Positions 21,022 through 31,200 of a stretch of DNA of 64,000 bases are shown piece after piece. The notes beneath the pieces were generated by a model. That model ran no database searches and was not told the origin of the DNA. It was given only the letters and a program-made list of their open reading frames with translations. This DNA is from Coemansia sp. RSA 487 (taxonomy: Eukaryota > Kickxellomycota > Kickxellomycetes > Kickxellales > Kickxellaceae), in NCBI GenBank assembly GCA_027577595.1, contig JANBRJ010000078.1:1-64000 (forward strand). The letters are read 5' to 3'. The translations under genes and the position numbers were made by a program. Numbering within the stretch: the first letter of the stretch is position 1; each line of letters opens with the position of its first letter.

Positions 21022-21267
21022 CTAGCAACCAGCCCCGCATCCCAAGTACGTCGAGCCACCGCGAGAGCTCTCAGCTGACTGGATTTCGCCCTGGCAGCAG
21101 CAGCAACAAATGCTGCAGCACCATATGGTAAACGAGCGAAAGCATCCCTTGTCATTCTCAACAAGGTCGGTGCTGGTGCTGGACGCTGCGCTCGATGGCC
21201 GCCGGCCATACTTGCTGTTTGTGTTGGGCGCCTGCGGCGGATAGTATGCGCCTTTGCCCTCGTCCAT
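21022..21267 (-). CDS. small Cys-rich protein, CYSTM-like (tentative)
   Basis: An 81-residue frame from an ATG. A polar N-terminus with GAYYPPQAP is followed by a cysteine cluster, CFRSFTIWCCSICCCCC, near residue 45-60, then a short polar tail. This resembles the layout of CYSTM-type stress-related membrane proteins (Pro/Tyr/Gln-rich head, Cys-rich hydrophobic tail), though here the cluster is not at the very end. A second frame (21018-21509) begins MWFLVTAKQVENLEELAKRM and could be an upstream exon or leader. Expression evidence would be needed to settle the structure. Confidence 0.4.
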   Translation of the reverse strand: MDEGKGAYYPPQAPNTNSKYGRRPSSAASSTSTDLVENDKGCFRSFTIWCCSICCCCCQGEIQSAESSRGGSTYLGCGAGC

Positions 21268-21814
21268 ATCGCTAAAGCGTAGTGCACCTTGCTATAAGGA
21301 TGACAAAAGTAAAATGCAATAGAAATTGGTGTGCGAATTGAAAAAGAGGAAAATAAGTGAGCGAAAGAGAAAACTAAAAGCAGAACACTGAAAATCCAAA
21401 TTATGCCGCCTTTCTTTCGTTTTTTAGTGGCTGATTGTTGTGCTTTGTCCATTCGCTTGGCCAGCTCTTCCAAATTCTCAACCTGCTTGGCCGTTACAAG
21501 AAACCACATGGAAAATGTAATGATCTTGAGTGATGCTCCCGTAATTCATGATCTAAAGGAACCCTGATGCACGAAAACGCAAAAACCATGCCTGCCAAAC
21601 AACCAAATCGTTTTCCCCTAGCTTTATTCTTTATATCAAATTAATACATCACAAAAACATAGGCAGACAGCCATAATAGCGCGCCAGATGTTTTCTGCCG
21701 AGCTTGAACTACAAAGCTGAACTTGGGCACACCAAGAGAAAAAACCACCCCTCAACTGGATGCACTTGAAAACCACCCGCTGGGCTTCCATCCTCTCTTG
21801 TATAACATATTCCC
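21268..21814. other. divergent intergenic region
   Basis: Lies between the small Cys-rich frame (minus) and the WSS1-like gene (plus). It contains a minus-strand frame from an ATG at 21509 (MWFLVTAKQVENLEEL) whose first 30 codons look coding and could be an exon; the rest looks like intron or leader. Confidence 0.4.
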
Positions 21815-22684
21815 ATGACGAACCCGCTGATTGGAAGTATCCACACGCTCAAGCGGGAGCCAAAGAAGGATGAGGCGCAGCTGCTGCTCCAGCGTATTGC
21901 AGCGCTGGTCCGGCCGATCATGCAGAAGCGCGGGTGGAAAGTGACAAGGCTGCGCGAGTTCTACCCACGCAACGCCAATCTCCTGGGCCTCAATGTCAAC
22001 CAAGGGATGGAGATACGGATACGGCTGCGTCCGGCACACGATAACTCACAGTTCCTCAGGTACGAGGACCTGTTGGGCACCATGCTACATGAGCTGGTTC
22101 ACATCGTGCGCAGTCCACACGATGCCGAATTCTACAGGACCCTCGATGAGCTGAAGGCAGAGGCCGAGATTTTGCTTGCCAGGGGATACACAGGCGATGG
22201 CTTCTACTCGGCTGGCCACAAGCTCGGTGCAGGTCTACCGCACAGCGTGTCATTGCACATGCGACGCGAGGAAGCTTTGCAGGCAATCGAGGCACGCAAG
22301 CGGCTCCAGAAGCTGGGTCTTGGTGGGCCGCCTCGCAAACTTGGTGGCGAATTGGGCATTCCAGGCACACCGCTGGCTGCAGCACAGAAGCAGCGCTACA
22401 CGCCGGCGCAGATGGCGGCAATGGCTGCGGAGCAAAGGCGGAGAGACGAGAAATGGTGTGGCGAAGCAATAGCTGGGATTGTTGAGGAAACCCAGCCGCG
22501 TGGTAGCGATGACGATGTCGTAGTAGTAGTTGCTGTTGCTGCTGGCGGAACAAGCACTACGTCCGACCGCGGCAGTAGCAACCGAAGCAACAAGCCTCGT
22601 GTAATCGTTGTCTCGGATTCCGACTCGGACTCAGAGACTGCCGCAACAGCAGATTGTGCCCTTGTAGTTGTCGATGATGATTGA
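21815..22684 (+). CDS. WSS1: WLM-domain metalloprotease, Wss1-like
   Basis: A 289-residue WLM-domain protein. Wss1 cleaves proteins crosslinked to DNA and works with SUMO and Cdc48 in the nucleus. The zinc-protease motif HELVH is at residues 92-96, with the third ligand at His102 (IVRSPHDAEFY), so the active site is complete. GSIHTLKREPKKDEAQ and NLLGLNVNQG are typical of the domain. The C-terminal tail carries three hydrophobic-acidic stretches that fit SUMO-interacting motifs: DDDVVVVVAV, RVIVVSDSDSDSE and CALVVVDDD at the very end. Length is close to yeast Wss1 (269 residues). It lies 168 bases upstream of COG1 on the same strand. Confidence 0.9.
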   Translation: MTNPLIGSIHTLKREPKKDEAQLLLQRIAALVRPIMQKRGWKVTRLREFYPRNANLLGLNVNQGMEIRIRLRPAHDNSQFLRYEDLLGTMLHELVHIVRSPHDAEFYRTLDELKAEAEILLARGYTGDGFYSAGHKLGAGLPHSVSLHMRREEALQAIEARKRLQKLGLGGPPRKLGGELGIPGTPLAAAQKQRYTPAQMAAMAAEQRRRDEKWCGEAIAGIVEETQPRGSDDDVVVVVAVAAGGTSTTSDRGSSNRSNKPRVIVVSDSDSDSETAATADCALVVVDDD

Positions 22685-22852
22685 CTGGTGTCTGCACACA
22701 CCTCTTAAAAAAGCATATTTCTCTCTCCTGCTCTGTCTATACGTTTTCCTCTTTTTCTTTTTAATTTTGCATTTATTTGTGTTTTTAAAATTCGGTTTAT
22801 CGCCAACGCCCTGTGCTCTTGTTCGATTGACAATTAGCTGTCACGTAACAAA

Positions 22853-25800
22853 ATGTCCTGGCTCAAACGCAATCTGTTTTCGCGAAAACGAACTGGGTCG
22901 CAGGCAAAAGACGACGAAAAGACCGCACAGTCAGCACCGGAAATACATACCAAACCTGCAAACACAGATCATATCAATAGCGAAAAGGCTACTCTTCATA
23001 GAGCCACTCTTACATACGATGTTGAAGCAGAGTCTGGGTCTGAGTCTGAGTCTGAGCCCGAGACCGGGCAGGACCATCTAGAAGTAGGCAAGGAGAGCGT
23101 CGACGACCTATTTGCCCGGCTAAGTGTGGCAGAAGTGCGGCAGTACGAGAAAACTCTGCAGAGCCATGTCGACAAGATCCAGAGGCGGATGCGCAGAGTC
23201 GCTACAAAGCACTACCATGATCTGATCAATGCAGCCGATTCTGTCGTATCAATGGATGCATCGTCTGTAAACATAAGCATGAAGCTAACAGACCTCAAGT
23301 CTATGCTAGACGATGCATTGGCTGCAAACAGCAAAGGTACGGTAGTGCAGAATGCCGCACTGGCACCAGCTGATGCGCACGAGGATCCACAGACGGCCGT
23401 TTACGCTGCTGCGGCTCAGATCAAGGTGCTTATAGATACACCCGAGCAGATCTGGAAGGCACTCGAGGCGCGACACTTTCTTCAGGCCGCGCTGCTGTAC
23501 ATGATTGCTTGCAAAATCCACCAGAAACTCAGCGCCGAGCATCGCGCGAGCACGCCATCTTCTGGGCGTAGATCCGAGTTTGGAGACGTACAAACAAAGG
23601 CTAATCCACTGCCGGCGTTTCCGGTAGTCGAGCGGCAGTGGGCGGCAATCGCATCGTTCCGCGAGCAGATAACCGCAAAGGCGCACCAGCTGCTGGAGAC
23701 TGCCGACGGCGTCTCAGTTGAGGCCAATGCGAGCGCCATTTGCGCAATTGCGCTGCTGGAGGATGTCGATGCCGAGATGGCGTGCACGCTGTTTCTCACT
23801 CGTCGCGGACAGTCGCTTGCGCCGCTGCTGGAGCGAATTGGTGCATTCTCAGGCGAGTCAGCCGACTTGCCAGTGCTTCTGCAGGAGCTGCTTGGCCGTG
23901 TATGGCAGGTCCTGGCAGACTTTGTAATTATCTTTGGCGTACCTGATGACGAAGCCGACCCTGTTCGCTGGCAGGCCACGGCGAATTCCGGAACACATAG
24001 ACAGCAACACCAACAACAGCAGCAGTATGCATCATGGATGCTCACAACGCTTGCTAGTCTGAGCGCAGATTCCGATCTTCCAGTCTCGCCCTCATTACAA
24101 CCGCTCTGGCAGGACCGGACTGCAGCAAGGAATTCAGGCATTGCATACGACGAGAAGCGTACCGCTGTTGCAAACGACGCGCCAGAAAGCGCAGATTCAG
24201 AAACACCCAAAGCGCCACCACGGCGTCTGCGGCCTGGAAGAAGCGGCAGCAGCAGCAGCATCAGGGCTCGGCGCAGAAAATCCTCGATTGCAGGCTCCGT
24301 GCTGTCGTCGACACTGACAGTCAGCCCGCTGTCTGAAAGCTTCCACTTTGACACGCTACGCAGCCCAATAACACCGACTGAAAAGACGTGGAGCTCCCGA
24401 CCCCAGAGCATGGTGGGGGGATCCACACCATCGGACTGGGTCGGCGCACATGCTCTGAGCGACACTCAGAAGCCATGGCAGCTTAGTGCGCAGCCTGGAT
24501 CGCGCACTAGTGGGATGTTTATTATCTCAAAATATCTGCCTGAGGAGATCGCGCAGTATCGGCCACCGCTGGCACGCATTCTTGATTCCGAAGCAGTGCA
24601 TTCGGATGCTACTATGCTGGACGAGGCTGCAGAAGACGAGAACAATGGAGAAACAGGGCTAGAGCGATTCCTAGATAACCCGCGCACGCTTCTCAAGGTA
24701 CTTGCTACACAAATTCAGCCGAGGCTGGATTACACTGCTGCCGAGGCGCTTAGGCTGTGGTGGGCTAGCATTGCAGACAACATTTGTGCGGCAGCAACAC
24801 GCGCTGTCAAGCAGCGGGTGCTCAGCGTAGCCGAAGCAGCACAGATCGGCTCAGTCATGCACAAGTGGGAGTCGGCTAACACGCGCATCTGGCTGCGCGG
24901 CTTCTCTTTGGTTGCAGTTGGCGCAAATGCTGTGCTCTCGGGTGTGATGGCAGATGGGGGTTCGCTATATGAGTCGCTTATAGAGCCCCTGCTGCGCAGT
25001 CGTGCCAAGATGCTGCTTTGTGCAGCCATGGATCGCACGCTGTCAGGCGTGGATTCGTTTGTGCAGTCAGCCACAGAGTCGGATGTTGTCGCTGGAGCAT
25101 TGCCGTGGCGCCCGCTCCCGCTGGATGGCGGAAGCCGTCCGCTGGAATTGGCAGCAGACGCTGAGGTGTCCACAGCTCTTGCGATGGATGAGCTGGTCGA
25201 GGACATTCGCGGCGCAGTGAATGCCGAGCCGCTAGCAGCGAGCACCTTCAAGCATGGCATCATCGCCGGTTTGCAGGAACCATGGCGGGACGGCGAGCGC
25301 TGGTGGATGCAGATCAGCGGCCAGGCCGCCTTTGCAGAGGCAATGGAGTGCAGCCGCCACTTTGTGCATAAGTGGCGTGAGATGGCCGAGCGCTTGGACC
25401 AGTGGGCGGTTAGCTCCACGGCAGATGCACGCAAGACACTTACCGACATTGAAAGCGCATCTATAGCATCGGGCTTGCACGGCGGCGCCGATGTTCCAGC
25501 AGAGGTGCTGCTGTGCATCAAGGGAGCATGGGCTGCAACCGCACTGGCTGACGTTGCACACGCACTATCCAACGACGGCACTCCGGCGCTAGTGCGCGAA
25601 TGCTGGCAACAGCTGGATATCACTCCAAGCGTCCTGAGCGCCACGCTGCAAGCGACTGGGCGTGCGCTGCTAGAGCCGTGGCTGCAGTTTCTTGGAACGG
25701 CTATGGCGCTTACGTGGGCAGCCGAGTTTGATACCCTCTACTACATGATCCCGCACAATCTGCGAGCCGATGTGGCGGCAACCCGAAGCGACGTTGTCGA

Positions 25801-26281
25801 GGCATGGACAACTGCCTCGCAAAACACAGGCCAGACAGCATGGGCCACGCGCTACTCTGCACTGCGCCGGATCTCTGCGACCATGGCTGCTGAGGCAGCT
25901 GGGGAGCGCAGAGCCAGCACGCCGAGCACGGCGGTGCGTGGACTGGCAATTGCGCATCGGATGCGCGTGCAGGCGGTTGCGGGCGGACTCGGGGTACTTG
26001 GACGCGGCGGCGGCGGCAGCAGCAGCAGCGCAAATCTGCAACAGCGCAGCGTCACTCGGGCATTTGCACGCACAATGTGTGCGGTGGTTGACGCGAGGCA
26101 GCCCAGTCCAGATGCGGCCAGCAGCGGCCCTGAGTGGGACATTTCCCAGCTCTCGACCGATGTCGACTTTGCGCTTCAGCAGCTTGGACAGTCGGTGTCG
26201 CCGCCGCCTTCAGCCCACGAAGCTGGCTGCAGTTTGCTTGAAGCGCCGTGCTATCGGCGGCTAGCAGACATGGCAAGATAG
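22853..26281 (+). CDS. COG1: conserved oligomeric Golgi complex subunit 1
   Basis: A 1142-residue Cog1 orthologue, a lobe-linking subunit of the COG tether for retrograde vesicles at the Golgi. After a Lys-rich start and a Glu/Ser repeat (residues about 60-75) comes the family signature VRQYEKTLQSHVDKIQRRM followed by ATKHYHDLINAADSVVSMD (about 98-145). This is the Vps51/Cog1 N-terminal coiled region that contacts other subunits. A Ser/Arg-rich disordered insert lies near residues 440-500. The remainder is helical, and the protein ends YRRLADMAR. No introns are needed. Identification rests mainly on the N-terminal signature. Confidence 0.85.
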   Translation: MSWLKRNLFSRKRTGSQAKDDEKTAQSAPEIHTKPANTDHINSEKATLHRATLTYDVEAESGSESESEPETGQDHLEVGKESVDDLFARLSVAEVRQYEKTLQSHVDKIQRRMRRVATKHYHDLINAADSVVSMDASSVNISMKLTDLKSMLDDALAANSKGTVVQNAALAPADAHEDPQTAVYAAAAQIKVLIDTPEQIWKALEARHFLQAALLYMIACKIHQKLSAEHRASTPSSGRRSEFGDVQTKANPLPAFPVVERQWAAIASFREQITAKAHQLLETADGVSVEANASAICAIALLEDVDAEMACTLFLTRRGQSLAPLLERIGAFSGESADLPVLLQELLGRVWQVLADFVIIFGVPDDEADPVRWQATANSGTHRQQHQQQQQYASWMLTTLASLSADSDLPVSPSLQPLWQDRTAARNSGIAYDEKRTAVANDAPESADSETPKAPPRRLRPGRSGSSSSIRARRRKSSIAGSVLSSTLTVSPLSESFHFDTLRSPITPTEKTWSSRPQSMVGGSTPSDWVGAHALSDTQKPWQLSAQPGSRTSGMFIISKYLPEEIAQYRPPLARILDSEAVHSDATMLDEAAEDENNGETGLERFLDNPRTLLKVLATQIQPRLDYTAAEALRLWWASIADNICAAATRAVKQRVLSVAEAAQIGSVMHKWESANTRIWLRGFSLVAVGANAVLSGVMADGGSLYESLIEPLLRSRAKMLLCAAMDRTLSGVDSFVQSATESDVVAGALPWRPLPLDGGSRPLELAADAEVSTALAMDELVEDIRGAVNAEPLAASTFKHGIIAGLQEPWRDGERWWMQISGQAAFAEAMECSRHFVHKWREMAERLDQWAVSSTADARKTLTDIESASIASGLHGGADVPAEVLLCIKGAWAATALADVAHALSNDGTPALVRECWQQLDITPSVLSATLQATGRALLEPWLQFLGTAMALTWAAEFDTLYYMIPHNLRADVAATRSDVVEAWTTASQNTGQTAWATRYSALRRISATMAAEAAGERRASTPSTAVRGLAIAHRMRVQAVAGGLGVLGRGGGGSSSSANLQQRSVTRAFARTMCAVVDARQPSPDAASSGPEWDISQLSTDVDFALQQLGQSVSPPPSAHEAGCSLLEAPCYRRLADMAR

Positions 26282-26542
26282 CTCGATGGCTGATGCTTTG
26301 AAGGATGATTTCCGGCGCTGTGATTGGCCGGATAATCGGCGGCGCTAGTTGTTGCAGGGCTGACACGTGCAAGCAAGGCACAGCAGCTGCAATTTCTGCT
26401 TCCAACACATGCAGCCGTTTACCCCCAACTTTTGCCCCTGTCCTGAAAGCAGTGGAGCTGATATCAAAGTCTCTTCTGCTTTTCATTCAGCTTTAGTTTT
26501 TTTTGCTCTTACTTAGTACCTGTTTGAGAATAACAACGCACA

Positions 26543-27814
26543 ATGCTTTCGTCAGCCACGAGGACTTTGCTCCGCCGCAGCGCGGCAGCCCAGGCACCAG
26601 CACGCACGCTCTCGACATGGGCGCAGGTCGAGATGGGGCCGCCCGATGCGATTCTGGGCATCACCGAGGCGTTCAAGCGCGACACCGACCCACGCAAGAT
26701 GAATCTCGGCGTTGGCGCGTATCGCACCGACGAGGGCAAGCCATATGTGCTGGGCGCAGTCCGCAAAGCAGAGGAGCTCCTGCTGGCGAAGGGGCTGGAT
26801 AAGGAGTATCTGCCCATCACCGGCCTGGCCAAGTTCACTACCGCCGCGTCTGAGCTTGCGTACGGCGCCGACAGCCCTGCCCTCGAGCGCCTCGCCATTA
26901 CGCAGACGATCTCCGGCACGGGTGCCCTGCGCATCGGCGGCGCCTTCCTGCAGCGCTTCCACAAGACGCAGCAAACCGTCTATCTCCCGACGCCCAGCTG
27001 GGGAAACCACGCTGCTGTGTTCCGCGACTGCGGACTCAAGGTCGCCAGCTACCGCTACTACGACCCCGCCACTCGTGGCCTGAATCTGGGTGCCATGCTT
27101 GAGGACATCCGCGCCCTGCCATGCGGCAGCATTGTCCTTCTGCATGCCTGCGCGCACAACCCAACTGGCGTCGATCCAACCCCTGCGCAGTGGCAGGAAA
27201 TCCAGCGCGTCGTCGAGGAGCGCGAGCACGTTGCGTTCTTTGATATGGCATACCAGGGCTTTGCATCTGGCAACGCCGACCGCGATGCCGCTGCGCTGCG
27301 GTCGTTTGTTGCGTCGGGCAAAGCGCCCGTCGTTCTGTCGCAGTCGTTTGCCAAGAATATGGGTCTCTATGGCGAGCGTGTCGGGACGTTCAGCATTGTT
27401 GGCGCAGACGCCGGCGAGAGCGACCGCCTTCTGTCGCAGGTCAAGATCCTGGTGCGGCCGCTGTACTCAAATCCACCGCTCAACGGTGCGCGCATTGCAG
27501 CCGAGGTGCTGACCAACAACCAGCTGCGCACAGAGTGGCTAGGCGAGGTCAAGCAGATGGCCGACCGCATCATCGGCATGCGCACTGCTCTGCGTTCGCG
27601 CCTCGAGGAGCTTGGCTCTGCCCAGTCGTGGAACCACATCACCGACCAGATCGGCATGTTCTGCTACACCGGGCTCAAGCCCGAGCAGGTCGACCGCCTG
27701 GCAAAGGAGTTCCACATCTACCTCACGCGCGACGGCCGCGTCTCGGTTGCTGGCATCACAAGCTCCAATGTCAACTATCTTGCAGAATCGATTCACAACG
27801 TCACCAAGGATTAG
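26543..27814 (+). CDS. AAT1: aspartate aminotransferase, mitochondrial
   Basis: A 423-residue PLP enzyme that interconverts aspartate and 2-oxoglutarate with oxaloacetate and glutamate; it is part of the malate-aspartate shuttle. Residues 1-25 are Arg/Ala-rich and look like a transit peptide. The core starts [50 protein letters not shown] and [11 protein letters not shown] are family hallmarks, and the PLP lysine is K271 in [16 protein letters not shown]. The C-terminal [16 protein letters not shown] holds the substrate-carboxylate arginine region. Length is normal. Confidence 0.95.
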   Translation: MLSSATRTLLRRSAAAQAPARTLSTWAQVEMGPPDAILGITEAFKRDTDPRKMNLGVGAYRTDEGKPYVLGAVRKAEELLLAKGLDKEYLPITGLAKFTTAASELAYGADSPALERLAITQTISGTGALRIGGAFLQRFHKTQQTVYLPTPSWGNHAAVFRDCGLKVASYRYYDPATRGLNLGAMLEDIRALPCGSIVLLHACAHNPTGVDPTPAQWQEIQRVVEEREHVAFFDMAYQGFASGNADRDAAALRSFVASGKAPVVLSQSFAKNMGLYGERVGTFSIVGADAGESDRLLSQVKILVRPLYSNPPLNGARIAAEVLTNNQLRTEWLGEVKQMADRIIGMRTALRSRLEELGSAQSWNHITDQIGMFCYTGLKPEQVDRLAKEFHIYLTRDGRVSVAGITSSNVNYLAESIHNVTKD

Positions 27815-28246
27815 AGCGCCCTTATCCCTTTAAACTTTTTTGTTTGCAGGTTTACCAAGAAAACGTCTGTTCTTTTCTGCAAAGCTAGCTCAGCATCTTT
27901 AATAACAACAGTAATGCCGGTCAGATCTTGCTGAAACGAGTCCATCCGATCGTCTAAATGGTTTCATTGTTTTTGGCGGTCTATAATTGGTCCAGCGCAA
28001 GGATCCCCACTGTAATCCCATTTTGTGCTGCCCAGTTTTAGCAGTAGGGCTGAAGAATTGCATACCTGCCACACAGCATATTCATGCTCTCTGGCACACG
28101 TTGTCTCCCTCCAGCGCCTTTGTCTTCATTCTTTGGTCCAGTTCCTATTCTATTCGTCTCTGCTGCTATTTCTTTTGAATTGGCTTTACTTGCGTGTCGG
28201 TCTACTCTTTTGTCAAGCGATTTTCTCTTTTTTCCTCTCATCTGAA
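27815..28246. other. intergenic region and SCP160 leader
   Basis: The second half is pyrimidine-rich up to the ATG at 28247 and is probably a leader. A frame open from GTG at 28025 runs into the gene but codes for a hydrophobic, Cys-rich sequence unlike the family. Confidence 0.5.
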
Positions 28247-31200
28247 ATGTCGGATCTCTCTCCTGCCGCTCAGTTTGCCGCCGCCGCTGCTGCTGCTGCT
28301 TCTGCTTCTGCTTCTGCCGCTACTGTCACCCCAACTGAAGTTGCCGAGTCTGACGCCAGCAGCACTGTTACAACCTCCATTGACAAAGCTGTGTCAGAAT
28401 TCCCCCCAGTCTCGCCTTCCACGAATGCTTCCACTGCCGCTGCTGCAACTGCAGCCGGCTATGCTGCCTCTGTTGCGGCTGTTGTTGCCTCGAAGCCAGC
28501 CGATGCTCCCGAGCCTGCCGTCAGCGACACAATGGCTACATCATCGGCCGCCGTGTTTGGCTCCTCCTTTGTCTCTGCTGCCAGCATGGTAACTGATGCC
28601 GTCACAGGTCTTTCTGTGGCCAACGTGCCTCCTCCGTCAACCAACGCGGCGCCTGCCACTACGGAAAACATTGCTCCTTTGCCTGAAAAGAGCGCTGCCG
28701 ACGAATCCCACGTGTCTGCTGCTGCCATGTTCGAGAGTGCTGTCGATTCAGCAGTATCTAGCAATTTTGGCGACAGCGAGGATGTGCCTGCCGAGAAGAG
28801 GGCTGTTGCAACCCCCAAGACAAGAAAGCCCATCGATCTTGCAGACGAAGAGCTGTTTCCGTCGCTCAGCAGCACGGCGCCACCAAGGCCAGCGCCTGCG
28901 TCCTGGGGCGCCAGATCAGGATCTGCTGCTGCCTCTGCGAGCGGTGGTGGCGGTAGAGCATCGGGCCTATCTTCAGCTGCAGTGCCTGGCCCACAGTCGA
29001 TGGCACAGCAGCTCAAGCTTAACCAGACCACAGAGATCATCGATCTTCCAATGATGCAGGACTCTGTGGCAGACACAGCGCGCAAGATCATGGAGCGCAC
29101 CAAGACGCGCATCGAGATCTCGCACAACAAGGTCCTCAAAACTTCAACATACCTTATCACAGGCAAGCCCGACAATGTTGCGCGCGCCAAGCGTGAAGTG
29201 TGCTCGAAGCTGTCGCCGCGCATAACAAAGATCCTGCAGATCCCAGCATCGGTTCGTGCGCAGGTTGTTGGCGTGCGCGGGCGGACCCTGCAGACGATTC
29301 AGACACAGACCGGCACCGTTATTGCACTCCCCAAGATGGCAACCAAGAGCATGCATGGCGACGGTGATGACGACATCTTTGCGCTAGCGGACATCAGTAT
29401 CACAGGCGACAGCATCGGAGTCCACTCGGCGATTGCGCAGATCGAGGAGCTTGTCGACAAGCGCACGACAAAGCGCGCGATGCGCCTTGCCGACATACCA
29501 CGCGAGGCGTACGCCCTGCTTGTTGGAAAGAATGGCGAGACGCTGCAGGTGTTCCAACAGGCGCACCCAGGCGTTCGCATGCGCATCCCAGGCCCTTTGG
29601 CAACCGGCGAGGTCATCTGTGTAGCTGGCGAGCGCAGCGCTGTCCAAGCAGCAGCAGCAGACTTGCAGACGGCAGCACTCACTCTTATTGACAAGTCACA
29701 GATAGTGACGGTCGCGATCCCCAAGCGCCAGCACCAGTTCATTGTTGGCAGCGGGGGCCAGACGCTAAGCGAGATCATGCGTGCCAGTGGATGCCATGTC
29801 AGCATTCCGCCGCCACGCAGCGCCTCGGACCAGATTGTAGTGCGTGGGCCTGAGAGCAGCCTTGTGCAAGCGCTTGGGCTGGTCATGGCCAAGGCAAACT
29901 CAGCTGTGGTCGAGACAGTCGATCCAACTGCAATCCACACGTACGGGCGCCCGCTGCTGTACGTCAACCGCGCTCTGCAGTACTTCCACAACCGCAACCG
30001 CTTCCGGCGCATCGAGAGCGAGCACGGCGTTGTTCTGCGCGTGCCCTCTGTTGCTGCTGCGGCTGCCGCCACATCACCGAACGCAGTGCTGATCGAGATT
30101 CAAGGGAAGGACGCCCAGTCGGTCGCTGCTGCTCGCGACGCCGTATCTGCTCTGTTTGTCGCGTTTCCTCCATACCACTTCAACAGCATCGATGTTGAGC
30201 CGCACCTGTTCCCGCTGCTTGCTGGCCGCGACGGTGCAAACACTGCTCGGCTGCAGGCTGCGCGGTCTGTGTACACGCTTTTCCCGAGCGATCCGTCCTC
30301 GCACGCGGTTCTGGTTGTCTACGAAGGCTTCAACCCCGATATCGACCGCATAGTCGACGCCAGCACTCGCGAGGGCGCAACGCGCGACCTTCTGCGCAAG
30401 ACGCTCGAGGAGTTCCGCACAACAATCCAAAGCGACGACTCGCACACGACGCGCACAACCAAGATCCCGCCTGCCCTGCAGCGCACGCTTTGCAAGGAGT
30501 CGGAGATTGGTGCTATCCTTAAGGCAGCCAACGCGCAGGACGTGGTTGTGCGCTTTGGCAGCGCTACGCTGGCGCAGGCAGAGCCCGAAAGTACACGCAC
30601 AGTGCTTCCACGAAACGCTAAGCTGGAGGAAGACGACGTTGAAGTCAAAGGCCTGGCGCACTCCGTCGACGCTGTTGTGTCTGCTCTTGCCGCCCGTATC
30701 AAGGATCACGAGGAGTACCAACGCCTGCACTCGTTTACTGGTGAGGTAGCCGTCCCGCAACAGCAAATGGCACGCGTCATTGGGCGCGGTGGCGACAACA
30801 TCAAGCGCATGCGCGACGCCCATGATGTCACAATCGACATAACTGACGGGACCGGAAGCGGACCAGGAGCCGTGCATGTTCGTGGTACGCGTGAGGGCGT
30901 CAGTGCGGCTGTTGCCGAGCTGCAGGAGTTTGTCGAGCGTATGGCTGACCAGACATCCGACACCGTCACTGTTCCAGCCGCCATCCACAAGTCGCTGATC
31001 GGCACAGGCGGCCGCTATGTCAAGAAGCTGGAGGACAAGTACGCTGTGCGTATCCAGTTCCCATCTGCACGGCGCGACGCAGGCGATGACTCGCCAGCCC
31101 TGAGCGCAGACGAGATTCGCATCCGTGGCGGCCGCAAGGGCGTCGAGGGCGCCAAGGCCGAGCTGCTGGAGCTTGCGGCATACGAGGCAGAGCACAACCA

